Shown in pieces: positions 55,691-63,608 of a stretch of 64,000 bases of DNA (positions are counted from its first letter, which is position 1; each line of letters opens with the position of its first letter). The stretch is from contig CAZUXT010000001.1 in assembly GCA_964624145.1 (NCBI GenBank), positions 1 to 64,000 of the forward strand, written 5' to 3'. The translations under genes were made by a program, and so were the position numbers. The notes below the pieces were generated by a model. It saw only the letters and a list, made by a program, of their open reading frames with translations. It ran no database searches and had not been told where the DNA came from. This DNA is from WJMT01 sp964624145 (GTDB taxonomy: Bacteria; Acidobacteriota; Aminicenantia; Aminicenantales; Aminicenantaceae).

Positions 55691-56468
55691 TTTTCTTTTT
55701 CATGCTTCAATCTAAAGGAAGACCTATGCAAAACAGTCGGTCCGAGTTGCTCTAATGCTCTATAATGCTCCCTGGTTCCATACCCCTTATTTTTCTCCAG
55801 CAAATACCCTCTGAACATCCGGCTCAGCCCAACTATCATCTGGTCCCTCCACACCTTTGCCACTATNNNNNNNNNNNNNNNNNNNNNNNNNNNNNNNNNN
55901 NNNNNNNNNNNNNNNNNNNNNNNNNNNNNNNNNNNNNNNNNNNNNNNNNNNNNNNNNNNNNNNNNNTGAACATCCGGCTCAGCCCAACTATCATCTGGTC
56001 CCTCCACACCTTTGCCACTATGGATGCGGCTGCAATCGAAATACTTTTCTGGTCTCCTTTATAAACTCTCTTTTGATAACAATTTACATTATTAAGCTCC
56101 AATCCGTCAACTAAAAGAAAATCAACTTCCCCTGCCATGTTTCTAACAGCCCTTTTCATGGACTCTATGGAGGCCCACAAAATATTATTTCTGTCAATCT
56201 CTAAGTTTGTGGCAACTCCGATCCCAACGGAACAGGCATTCCTCAATATCAAATGTGAAAGTCTTCTTCTTTTTTTTTCAGAAAGAAGCTTTGAATCATT
56301 GATTTCCTTTAACCATCCTTGAGGCGTGCTTTGAATACAAGAGGGAGAAAACATAACAGCCGCAGATACAACCGGCCCAAACAGAGCTCCCCTTCCAGCT
56401 TCATCTATTCCAGCAATATTTTTAAACCCTCTTTTTGCTATTTGCCTTTCTATATGAAAATCAGCCAC
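55687..56468 (-). CDS. rnhB: Ribonuclease HII, interrupted only by an assembly gap
   Basis: The motif IAGIDEAGRGALFGPVVSAA near residue 18-37 carries the first catalytic Asp-Glu pair; VDFLLVDGL and SIAAASIVAKVWRD follow, and the C-terminus has KGYGTREHYRAL. The gene contains 100 Ns (55867-55966) flanked by an exact 55-bp repeat. Merging the repeat removes 155 nt, keeps the frame and yields a complete 208-residue RNase HII, so no base is actually missing. It removes ribonucleotides from RNA/DNA hybrids. It follows rplS by about 50 nt and overlaps the TPR gene by 4 nt. Confidence 0.92.
55867..55966. other. 100-N assembly gap with duplicated flanks
   Basis: The 55 bases before the gap (55812-55866) are identical to the 55 bases after it (55967-56021). 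Contig ends that overlap by exactly one assembly word were scaffolded instead of merged. Confidence 0.97.
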
Positions 56469-56519
56469 TTTCTTTCATCATAACATAAAGATAAAACCTC
56501 AACCATAACAACCAACAAA

Positions 56520-56861
56520 CTACCTGGATTCTTTTATGTTGGCTGCTTTGCCCTTCAAACTACGCAAGTAATATAATTTAGACCTTCTCACTCTTCCTTT
56601 TCTGACTACTTTGATTTTCTTTATGCTTTTGGAATAAAGCGGAAATATTCTCTCTACTCCTATGCCAAAAGAGATCTTCCTGACAGTAAACATCTTTTTT
56701 GCACCTGAGCCTCTTTTCGAAATCACATCACCTTTAAACACCTGGACTCTCTCTTTGTCTCCTTCTCTTATGATCACATGAACCTCTATGGTATCTCCTA
56801 CATTAAAATTATCCCTGTCTTCCTTTATGTCTTCTTTCTCTACTAAATCAATGAGATTCAT
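56520..56861 (-). CDS. rplS: 50S ribosomal protein L19
   Basis: 113 residues. L19 signatures: FNVGDTIEVHVIIREGDKER, QVFKGDVISKRGSG, TVRKISFGIGVERIFPLYS, and the basic tail KGRVRRSKLYYLR. It lies at the 30S-50S interface. It overlaps the end of trmD by 14 nt, the usual trmD-rplS coupling. Confidence 0.96.
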   Translation of the reverse strand: MNLIDLVEKEDIKEDRDNFNVGDTIEVHVIIREGDKERVQVFKGDVISKRGSGAKKMFTVRKISFGIGVERIFPLYSKSIKKIKVVRKGRVRRSKLYYLRSLKGKAANIKESR

Positions 56862-57600
56862 TGTTCCCGCCTTTCATTTCATTTCTTAATTCTTCAATAA
56901 GGATTTTATCTTTTTCAGAAAGCTTTGTGTCCTTCAAAAGGTCCGGCCTGAGACCCATGGTCTTCTCAAGCGCTTTTTTCCGTCTCCATCGCTCAATTTG
57001 TTCGTGATTCCCTGAAAAAAGGACTTCCGGAACTTTAAGCCCTCTGAAAGATCTGGGCCTTGTGAACTGAGGATAATCCAACAAGCCTGATGAAAATGAA
57101 TCCTGCTTTACTGATTCTAACCTTCCTACCACCCCAGGGAAAAATCTTGAAACACTGTCAACGATGACCATAGCGGCCAGTTCTCCTCCAGTTAGAACAA
57201 AATCTCCTATGGAAATCTCATCTGTAGCCAGGTTTTGAGCTACCCTTTCATCCACTCCTTCATAGCGCCCGCAAACAAGTATTATCTGCGAACACTGAGC
57301 AAATCTTTCTGCCATTTTCGAGTTAAAACATTTTCCCTTCGGACTCAGCAGGCATATCAAGGCGTCTTCCTCCTTTTTTACTGTTTCTACAGCAAGAAAT
57401 ACCGGCTCAGGCTTGAAAACCATTCCCTGACTTCCTCCGAAAGGACGATCATCCACCTGATGATGCTTATCCCGTGCATAATCTCTCAGGTTGTGGATGT
57501 TTATCTCGAACAAACCTTTTTTCAGAGCTTTCTCTAGGATTCCCTTTGAAAAATAACTCTCAAATATTTCTGGGAATATTGTGATTATATCAAACCTCAT
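56848..57600 (-). CDS. trmD: tRNA (guanine-N1)-methyltransferase
   Basis: 250 residues. SPOUT knot motifs are intact: DDRPFGGSQGMVFKPEP, LVCGRYEGVDERV and EISIGDFVLTGGELA. It methylates G37 of tRNAs with G36, preventing frameshifts. In most bacteria rimM sits directly upstream; here the 238 nt between the KH gene and trmD hold no rimM. Overlaps rplS by 14 nt. Confidence 0.95.
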   Translation of the reverse strand: MRFDIITIFPEIFESYFSKGILEKALKKGLFEINIHNLRDYARDKHHQVDDRPFGGSQGMVFKPEPVFLAVETVKKEEDALICLLSPKGKCFNSKMAERFAQCSQIILVCGRYEGVDERVAQNLATDEISIGDFVLTGGELAAMVIVDSVSRFFPGVVGRLESVKQDSFSSGLLDYPQFTRPRSFRGLKVPEVLFSGNHEQIERWRRKKALEKTMGLRPDLLKDTKLSEKDKILIEELRNEMKGGNNESH

Positions 57601-57838
57601 CCCGCTCTTAAAGTCCTTTTAAAGTAACGACTCTCAAGTACTTGTGGAGTTCTACCTTTTTTATTATGCAGAAGTACTTTCCCCTGCCCGCACTCTTTTC
57701 TGAGAACTGCTTACAAAGCCTTTTCTCTTAAAACAAATGCAACAAAGGCTCTCTCATACCGCTTAAGTGTCTTTTTTCTCTGAGCCTTCCTTTTTCCTCC
57801 TTTGAATCCTCACTGCTTTGCGGCTTCAGGCTGATTCC

Positions 57839-58072
57839 TCACTTTTCGATAATTTCCAGATTGAATCTTCTTTTCAGTTTCATACCAGCTGCACCAAGTA
57901 TGACTCTGATAGCTCTTGCAGTTCTTCCCTGTTTCCCAATGACTTTACCTAAATCATCCGGAGCAACTTTAAGTTCAAGAATTGTGGTCTGTTCCCCCTC
58001 TAATTGGGAAACCACCACTTTGTCCGGACTGTCAACCAATGCCTTAGCAATCATTTCAACTAGTTCTTGCAC
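57839..58072 (-). CDS. khpA: KH-domain RNA-binding protein (YlqC/KhpA type)
   Basis: 77 residues. A single KH domain with the loop GKVIGKQGRTARAIRVIL near 41-58. This small protein family sits between rpsP and rimM/trmD in many bacteria and binds RNA, often with KhpB. Located 11 nt after rpsP. Confidence 0.92.
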   Translation of the reverse strand: MQELVEMIAKALVDSPDKVVVSQLEGEQTTILELKVAPDDLGKVIGKQGRTARAIRVILGAAGMKLKRRFNLEIIEK

Positions 58073-58083
58073 TGTAACCTCCT

Positions 58084-58347
58084 TTAAGCTTGTTTGTCTG
58101 ATTGTTTCTCTGATATAGAAATTTTATTTAAAAGAGACTGTACTGTATTAGAAGCTTGAGCTCCTTTACTTATCCAATATCTTGCTCTTTCTAAATCAAT
58201 GTTAATCTCAGGAGGGTCTTGTAAAGGATTGTAATATCCTATTGTCTCCTTTGCTTTGCTTTCTCGCGGTTTTCTGGAATCTATGACAACGATCCGATAA
58301 AAGGGCCGCTTCTTCGCTCCGTGTCTTCTTAATCTGATTGCAACCAT
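58084..58347 (-). CDS. rpsP: 30S ribosomal protein S16
   Basis: 87 residues. Typical start MVAIRLRRHGAKKRPFYRIV, followed by VIDSRKPRESKAKETIGYYN and the KGAQASNTVQSLL tail. It is the first gene of rpsP-khpA-trmD-rplS-rnhB-TPR, about 30 nt after the predicted transcription start. Confidence 0.96.
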   Translation of the reverse strand: MVAIRLRRHGAKKRPFYRIVVIDSRKPRESKAKETIGYYNPLQDPPEINIDLERARYWISKGAQASNTVQSLLNKISISEKQSDKQA

Positions 58348-58384
58348 CTAATACACTCTGCTCCATATTATGATTTGTTTTGAG

Positions 58385-58413
58385 ATGATAGCTAAATTTT
58401 GACCATAAGTCAA
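58385..58413 (-). promoter_or_regulatory. Sigma-70 type promoter of the rpsP operon
   Basis: Minus strand: TTGACT (complement of 58408-58413), 17-bp spacer, TATCAT (complement of 58385-58390). The structured-RNA element begins only 9 bp upstream of the -35 box. Confidence 0.65.
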
Positions 58414-58421
58414 CTCATTTT

Positions 58422-58707
58422 ACCTGGATTATTCACAAGTCGAGGTTTTAAACCTTATGAAATTCAGATGTGGATGTGGCGACATTGAAGATTTAGCCTT
58501 CGGATGAGGCTTTTCGAGGGTACCCGGCAAAGCCGGGCGCTGAGTATGTCTGACCCACGGACGGGGGGAGTTACGCAAGCGCCGAGAAAAACGAAGAAGA
58601 ATGGCGTTAAAAATCTGAAGGGAGCACAGGCCATATCTGAATTTCACATCGGCTTGCCTCAATGGTAAAAAAATAAACATCGCCATTTTTTTATGAATAG
58701 GTCAGGT
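58422..58707 (+). mobile_element. Full-length structured-RNA element, copy 2
   Basis: About 286 bp with imperfect inverted ends: acctggattattcacaa on the left and ttatgaataggtcaggt on the right. Interior homologous to copy 1 at 6-262, plus about 25 extra bases near the right end (aatggt to catcgcc) that are also kept in the two short derivatives. The right end abuts the stop codon of ffh (complement of 58708-58710), the same arrangement as copy 1 with pilY1. No coding capacity. Confidence 0.65.
58443..58660 (+). ncRNA. Structured RNA resembling HEARO / IscB omega-RNA, copy 2
   Basis: Closing stem 58459-58473 with 58631-58645, all 15 positions paired counting one G-U. Relative to copy 1, A-T became T-A at 58463/58641 and G-C became A-T at 58468/58636, both compensated. 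The inner helix is cgct (58538-58541) with agcg (58578-58581), again compensated. The leading hairpin is AGGTTT-T-AAACCT (58443-58455), a different sequence from copy 1 with the same shape. The central hairpin cccggc-aaa-gccggg (58523-58537) is unchanged. RNA family assignment is an inference as for copy 1. Confidence 0.62.
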
Positions 58708-60039
58708 TTAATGAGATAAAGGAAAAGAAGACATCATTTTTTTGAAAACCGACTTCTTCATCATCTTCTTCATATCAAAAAACTGTTTGATCAGCTGGTT
58801 GACTTCAGCGACAGGTCTTCCGCTCCCCCTAGCGATACGTGCCCGTCTGCTCCCATTTATTATTTTCGGATTGTTTCTTTCCGCAGGAGTCATGGAATTG
58901 ATGATCGCCTCAAAATAATTGACCTTCTTGTCATCTATATTCATTTTATTGATATTCTTAAACACTCCTCCGGAAGGGAGCGACTGTAAAATCTGAGACA
59001 ATGAACCCATTTTCTTAATTTGCTCAAGCTGCTTCTTGAAATCCTCAAGTGTAAACTCCTCCCTCCGCATCCTTTTTGCCAATTCTTCTGCTTGTTTCAT
59101 ATCTGTTTCTTTTTCTGCTTTCTCGATAAAGCTCAGCATATCCCCCATTCCAATGATCCGAGACGCCATTCTGTCAGGATGAAATACTTCCAGTTTGTCA
59201 AATTTTTCACCCACCCCAATAAACTTAATGGGTTTCCCTGTGACGGCAGCTATAGACAGGGCAGCCCCTCCTCTGGCATCTCCGTCGAGTTTTGTCAGAA
59301 TAATGGAGGTCAATCCGATCCTTTCTTCAAAAACAGAAGCGCTTTTGACCGCATCCTGTCCCGTCATAGAATCTCCGATATAAATAACTTCATCAGGATT
59401 CAGTTTGTCTCTAACGAGTTTCAGCTCATCCATAAGCTCATCATCTATATGCAGTCTTCCGGCCGTATCCACAATTAGAGGAGTATGATTGTTTTTTTCC
59501 GCATACGCAACCACTTCTTCCAATGCCTTATGAGGTAAATTCATCTGTTTCTTTGAGAACTCATAAAAAGATGATTGAAGAATCCCGGCTATTGTTTTTA
59601 ACTGCTCCTGTGCTGCAGGCCTCTTTAGATCAAAGGAAACCATCAGCGGGTTATGGTTGAGATCCATCTCCCTCCGGGCAAGCTTCCCGCACGTGGTGGT
59701 CTTTCCTGTGCCCTGAAGCCCAACCAGCATAAATATGGAAGGGGGAGCATCTGCATAATTCATGTTTTGCTCTTTCTGCCCCAGCATTACTGTCAGTTCA
59801 TCCCTGACGATCTTGATGACATGTTGAGCAGGAGAAAGACTCGACAGCACTTTTTGGTCCAAAGCTTTCTCTTTGACCTTGACTTCAAAATCTTTGACAA
59901 CTCTGTAATTGACATCCGCTTCAAGAAAGGCCATCCTCATCATCTTCAGGGCTTCCTGCATGTTCTCTTCAGTGATCTTTCCCTCTCCGCGAAGGAATTT
60001 CATGACATTTTGAAGACGTTCGGATATTTGTTCTAACAT
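58708..60039 (-). CDS. ffh: Signal recognition particle protein Ffh
   Basis: 443 residues. N domain, then G domain with G1 GLQGTGKTTT near residue 105, DTAGR, TKLDGDARGGAAL and the GxGEK motif, then a methionine-rich M domain (about 295-443) with SRRARIARGSGRPVAEVNQL and a C-terminal run of FDMKKMMKKS. GTPase that binds signal sequences and 4.5S RNA and docks with FtsY. Unlike many genomes, it is separated from rpsP on the same strand by the structured-RNA element. No SRP RNA gene was found in the window. Confidence 0.96.
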   Translation of the reverse strand: MLEQISERLQNVMKFLRGEGKITEENMQEALKMMRMAFLEADVNYRVVKDFEVKVKEKALDQKVLSSLSPAQHVIKIVRDELTVMLGQKEQNMNYADAPPSIFMLVGLQGTGKTTTCGKLARREMDLNHNPLMVSFDLKRPAAQEQLKTIAGILQSSFYEFSKKQMNLPHKALEEVVAYAEKNNHTPLIVDTAGRLHIDDELMDELKLVRDKLNPDEVIYIGDSMTGQDAVKSASVFEERIGLTSIILTKLDGDARGGAALSIAAVTGKPIKFIGVGEKFDKLEVFHPDRMASRIIGMGDMLSFIEKAEKETDMKQAEELAKRMRREEFTLEDFKKQLEQIKKMGSLSQILQSLPSGGVFKNINKMNIDDKKVNYFEAIINSMTPAERNNPKIINGSRRARIARGSGRPVAEVNQLIKQFFDMKKMMKKSVFKKMMSSFPLSH

Positions 60040-60104
60040 AAGTCCTCTCTTTTCAGCCTCGAATCTTCATAAAAAATACACCTTCTTATTATAATACAAT
60101 AAAT

Positions 60105-60176
60105 AACCTGGCTTATTCATAAAAAAATGGCGATGATTATCTTTTTGTTTTGCTTTACAGGTAAATAATCCGGGTT
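60105..60176 (+). mobile_element. Short derivative of the structured-RNA element (MITE-like), copy 4
   Basis: About 72 bp in the ffh/accB divergent gap. Left end aacctggcttatt and right end aataatccgggtt are inverted repeats matching at 11 of 13 positions. The left part continues with cataaaaaaatggcgatg, shared with copy 3 and with the right end of copy 2 in reverse complement. A TA dinucleotide flanks each side if the ends are taken as acctgg/ccgggt. It lies just upstream of a TATAAT box on the ffh side. Confidence 0.6.
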
Positions 60177-60216
60177 AAAGGCTCAAAGCAGCGAAATGGG
60201 GAATGCTCACTTCTTC

Positions 60217-60245
60217 TTGACATTTACATCCATAGCGATTAATTT
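60217..60245 (+). promoter_or_regulatory. Possible sigma-70 type promoter of accB-accC
   Basis: TTGACA at 60217-60222, 17-bp spacer, TAATTT at 60240-60245 (weak -10). About 50 nt upstream of the accB ATG, which has the ribosome-binding site AGGGAG. Confidence 0.4.
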
Positions 60246-60299
60246 AATACTAATTTTCTTCAAAGCGAGAATGGTTTCGGCTTTTTAGGGAGACACGCA

Positions 60300-60773
60300 A
60301 TGAAATCAAAGATCGATTACAAGGAAATATCAAAACTTATAGATCTGCTTGAAAAAAGGAATCTCCTTGACTTTGAACTCGAGATGGAAGGTTTCAAAAT
60401 AAGAATAAGCAGAGAACACAAACAACCAGAGATCAAGGAAGTGACCATCATACCCGAGCCCCTCAAGCCTGACCAGAGTATAGAAAAAAAAGAAAAAAAA
60501 GAAGAAGCAAAAGACAAATCAACGGATAACAATCTTCACTTTATCACCTCTCCGATGGTAGGCACATTTTACAGAGCGCCTAATCCTTCCTCTCCTTCGT
60601 TTGTGGAAATCGGGGAAGATATAAAGAAAAACCAAACCCTGTGCATCATAGAAGCCATGAAACTGATGAACGAAATAGAATCTGATATTGACGGCATCAT
60701 AGAGGATATTTACGTCAAAAACGGAAACCCGGTCGAATACGGACAAAAACTTTTTTCAGTGAAAAAGAAATAA
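60300..60773 (+). CDS. accB: Biotin carboxyl carrier protein of acetyl-CoA carboxylase
   Basis: 157 residues. The C-terminal biotinyl domain carries EAMKLMNE with biotinyl Lys at 121. The middle (about 60-80) is a lysine/glutamate-rich linker. The N-terminal KIDYKEISKLIDLLEKRNLL helix is typical of AccB. It carries carboxybiotin in fatty acid synthesis. accC begins on the next base. Confidence 0.94.
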   Translation: MKSKIDYKEISKLIDLLEKRNLLDFELEMEGFKIRISREHKQPEIKEVTIIPEPLKPDQSIEKKEKKEEAKDKSTDNNLHFITSPMVGTFYRAPNPSSPSFVEIGEDIKKNQTLCIIEAMKLMNEIESDIDGIIEDIYVKNGNPVEYGQKLFSVKKK

Positions 60774-62123
60774 ATGTTCTCAAAACTATTGATAGCTAAC
60801 AGGGGAGAAATAGCTCTCCGGATAATGCGGGCAGCTCATGAACTGGGAATCAAAACCGTAGCCGTCTTTTCAGAAGCTGATAAAGACTCCCTTCACGTGC
60901 TTCTTGCGGACGAAAAGATATGCATAGGTCCGGCAAAAGCGAGCGACAGCTATCTCAATATCCCCAACATAATAAGCGCTGCGCTGATCACTAAAGCCGA
61001 AGCCATCCACCCGGGATACGGATTTCTGGCTGAAAATCCCCGTTTTCCTGAAATATGCAATCAGGAAGGACTGATTTTCATAGGACCCTCAGCCTCAAAT
61101 ATGAGAATGATGGGAGATAAAAACAGAGCACGCCACGAGATGAAAAAAGCAAAGCTTCCCATCCTTTCGGGATCAGATGGGATAGTGAAAGATTTTAGCT
61201 TAGCTGAAAAAACCGCAAAAAGAATCGGATTTCCTATCATACTCAAAGCAGCGGCAGGGGGAGGTGGAAAGGGAATGCGCATAGTCCGCTCCCATTCCAA
61301 TCTTGAGGAACAGTACATTATTGCGCAAAATGAGTCGAATTCTGCTTTTGGTAATCCTGATCTGTATATAGAGAAATATATAGAAAATGCCCGGCACATA
61401 GAAATCCAAGTGATTAGAGACGACAACGGTCATGTCATGGCTTTCGGAGAAAGAGAATGCTCTCTTCAAAGAAAACACCAGAAAATCTTAGAAGAAACCC
61501 CTTCCACATTCATAGATGAGAAAATACGAAAAAAAATAATAAAGGCTGTAGAAACAGCTACGGAATACATAGATTATCACAGTCTGGGTACTTTTGAATT
61601 TCTTGTTGACAGCAAAAAAAATTTCTATTTTATGGAGGCCAATACCAGAATTCAAGTTGAACACCCCATAACCGAAATGGTTTATGGAATCGATCTGATA
61701 AAAGAACAGATCAGTATCGCAGCCGGGAAAAAACTTGACCTCAAAAGTGACCTCTATCTCAACGGCCACAGTATTGAGTGCCGGATCAATGCCGAAGATC
61801 CCACCTCATTTGCACCATCTCCAGGAAAAATTGAATTTCTTGTTTTCCCCGGAGGAGAAGGAATCCGAATTGACTCGGCCGCATACCAAGGATGGAACAT
61901 TCCCCCGCATTATGACTCCTTAATCGCTAAGATCATATCCCATGCTCAGACCAGAGAAGAAGCGATAAGAAAAATAAAAACAGCCCTGGAAATGACCACT
62001 ATAGTTGGAATCAAGACAAATATCCCGCTACATTTGAACATTTTATCCAACTCGGATTTCTTGAAAGGCAAATACAATACCCAATTTCTGGAAAGATTTA
62101 TCTCTAAAAAAAACAGCCACTAG
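60774..62123 (+). CDS. accC: Biotin carboxylase subunit of acetyl-CoA carboxylase
   Basis: 449 residues. Opens with LLIANRGEIALRIMRAAHEL; ATP-grasp glycine loop GGGGKGMRIV near residue 160; ERECSLQRKHQKILEE and the catalytic MEANTRIQVEHPITEM. It carboxylates biotin on AccB using ATP and bicarbonate. The accD/accA transferase genes are not adjacent. Its stop overlaps the end of the convergent gene at 62120 by 4 nt. Confidence 0.95.
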   Translation: MFSKLLIANRGEIALRIMRAAHELGIKTVAVFSEADKDSLHVLLADEKICIGPAKASDSYLNIPNIISAALITKAEAIHPGYGFLAENPRFPEICNQEGLIFIGPSASNMRMMGDKNRARHEMKKAKLPILSGSDGIVKDFSLAEKTAKRIGFPIILKAAAGGGGKGMRIVRSHSNLEEQYIIAQNESNSAFGNPDLYIEKYIENARHIEIQVIRDDNGHVMAFGERECSLQRKHQKILEETPSTFIDEKIRKKIIKAVETATEYIDYHSLGTFEFLVDSKKNFYFMEANTRIQVEHPITEMVYGIDLIKEQISIAAGKKLDLKSDLYLNGHSIECRINAEDPTSFAPSPGKIEFLVFPGGEGIRIDSAAYQGWNIPPHYDSLIAKIISHAQTREEAIRKIKTALEMTTIVGIKTNIPLHLNILSNSDFLKGKYNTQFLERFISKKNSH

Positions 62124-62656
62124 AATCGTTCATCAACCAAGTACATTCTGACCTGGAAGGATCCTTCGTTATCTTCCACCACGAGTTCATTGACTCCCAG
62201 CTGCAGCTCCCCCCTTAAGGGCATGGCGATCTCTGTTTCTGTGCCAATATAAAATTCCTTTATGATCTCATTTCTGATTTCTTCCCCAGTCTCTTCATCT
62301 TCTTCAATAGAAATAAGCAGAACGATCCTTCCGATAAGGGATCCGATATTTTTATCCGCAATCGGCTGCTGCATTGTCCTTAAGTTGTATCCATCCGGGT
62401 CACAGCATGCTTTTGGATTTCCTTTTTGAAGAGAAATGGTCCCATCAGCCTTGAAATGAATGACTTCTCCGCGCTCTACATCAAAACCAGTGCTCACCCA
62501 ATGCTGGTCTGCCTGTACTCCTATTCTATAAATTCTGTTGTTTTCCAACCTTGGCCGTTTGATATCCTGGCCTTGAACAGCACAAATACAAAAAACAATA
62601 CAGAAAAAAACAAAAGAAAACAGAAAAATGAAAGGATGTCTTTTCTCTTCAGTCAT
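62120..62656 (-). CDS. Secreted protein with a PA-IL (LecA)-like jelly-roll domain
   Basis: 178 residues with a signal peptide (about 1-30, QGQD). The stretch QADQHWVSTGFDVERGEVIH, FKADGTISLQKGNP and DPDGY, then IGSLIGRIVLLI and a closing GVNELVVEDNEGSFQVRM, follows the pattern of PA-IL/LecA-like galactose-binding folds: Trp, 'TG-DV--GE' turn, 'ADG', then an 'IG' repeat. Ligand binding is not proven. It overlaps suhB by 4 nt and is convergent with accC. Confidence 0.6.
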   Translation of the reverse strand: MTEEKRHPFIFLFSFVFFCIVFCICAVQGQDIKRPRLENNRIYRIGVQADQHWVSTGFDVERGEVIHFKADGTISLQKGNPKACCDPDGYNLRTMQQPIADKNIGSLIGRIVLLISIEEDEETGEEIRNEIIKEFYIGTETEIAMPLRGELQLGVNELVVEDNEGSFQVRMYLVDERF

Positions 62657-63456
62657 ATTTTCCCCAGTTTTAAAACCTCAAGCATCTGTTTGTGAATCTT
62701 TCCATTTGAGGCCAGCACCTGTTTTTTCCCCGGATCGAATCTCTTATTATGGAAATCAGTGACACACCCCCCGGCTTCTATGACTATGAGAGCCCCTGCC
62801 GCTGTGTCCCAGGGAGAAAGCTTTAGCTCCCAGAATCCATCCGCTCTCCCGCATGCCACAGAACAAAGGTCGAGGGCCGCCGAGCCGCAGCGGCGGATTG
62901 CCTGGCACCTTACGGCAAAATTTGAAAAATGGTCAAGATTATTCAATTCACTCTCTCTGATGTCATAGGGAAAGCCAGTTGTAAGAAGGCTTTTATCAAG
63001 CTCATCGATGCTGGATACCTGAATCTTTTTGCTGTTAAGACAGGCTCCTTCCCCTCTTTTTGCAGTAAACAACTCATCTCGCGCAGGATCTAAAACAAGG
63101 CCCACCAAAATCTCCCCTTCTTTTTCAACAGCTATGGAAATACAAAATACGGGAAATCCATGGACATAGTTTGTGGTTCCGTCTATGGGGTCCACTATCC
63201 ATTTAAAATCAGAGCCTTTTTCTTTTTTAAGCCCCTCTTCGGCTATGATGTCGTGATCAGGGAAAACGCTTAATAAAGAATCATGAATGATTTCCTGAGA
63301 TTGCCTGTCAAAGTTGGTGACGAGGTTGACCTCGCCCTTAAATGACACCTCTCTGGTTGACCTAATATTTTGAATAAGCATAAGGCCTGCTTTTTTTGCT
63401 GCCCTTTCTGCGGCCTTCAAGTACTTATCTAATTCCATTGAATCAACCTGAATCAA
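62653..63456 (-). CDS. suhB: Inositol monophosphatase family protein
   Basis: 267 residues. Metal and phosphate motifs intact: LVTNFDRQSQEII, AEEG near 70, WIVDPIDGTTNYVHGFP near 85-100 and LSPWDTAAGALIVIEAGG near 215. It hydrolyses inositol-1-phosphate or related sugar phosphates; the bacterial SuhB also has roles in rRNA antitermination in some species. A start at the second Met (MELDKYL) is equally possible. It overlaps the lectin-like gene by 4 nt. Confidence 0.9.
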   Translation of the reverse strand: MIQVDSMELDKYLKAAERAAKKAGLMLIQNIRSTREVSFKGEVNLVTNFDRQSQEIIHDSLLSVFPDHDIIAEEGLKKEKGSDFKWIVDPIDGTTNYVHGFPVFCISIAVEKEGEILVGLVLDPARDELFTAKRGEGACLNSKKIQVSSIDELDKSLLTTGFPYDIRESELNNLDHFSNFAVRCQAIRRCGSAALDLCSVACGRADGFWELKLSPWDTAAGALIVIEAGGCVTDFHNKRFDPGKKQVLASNGKIHKQMLEVLKLGKI

Positions 63457-63558
63457 TCACAAATCAAATCTTGCTTTTTTACAAAAAATCGAGAATAACT
63501 ATATTAACAGCAATACATTTCCAGAGCAATATTTGTTTTTTAGTAAGTTAAAAACTCT

Positions 63559-63587
63559 TTGCCAAAAAATACGTACTATATTATGAT
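63559..63587 (+). promoter_or_regulatory. Sigma-70 type promoter of the efflux adaptor gene
   Basis: TTGCCA at 63559-63564, 17-bp spacer, TATGAT at 63582-63587. Predicted start near 63594, 15 nt before the ATG, with GAGAGAG as the ribosome-binding site. Confidence 0.6.
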
Positions 63588-63608
63588 AAAATATAAGAGA
63601 GAGACCTA

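Noticed and set aside
55863..56468. rnhB as a frameshifted or truncated pseudogene
   Set aside because: The apparent change of frame is produced by the 100 Ns and the 55-bp duplication; merging the overlap restores one frame.
57637..57646. CAAGTACTTG-type palindrome in the khpA-trmD spacer as an operator
   Set aside because: Single short palindrome with no second copy or promoter context; expected by chance.
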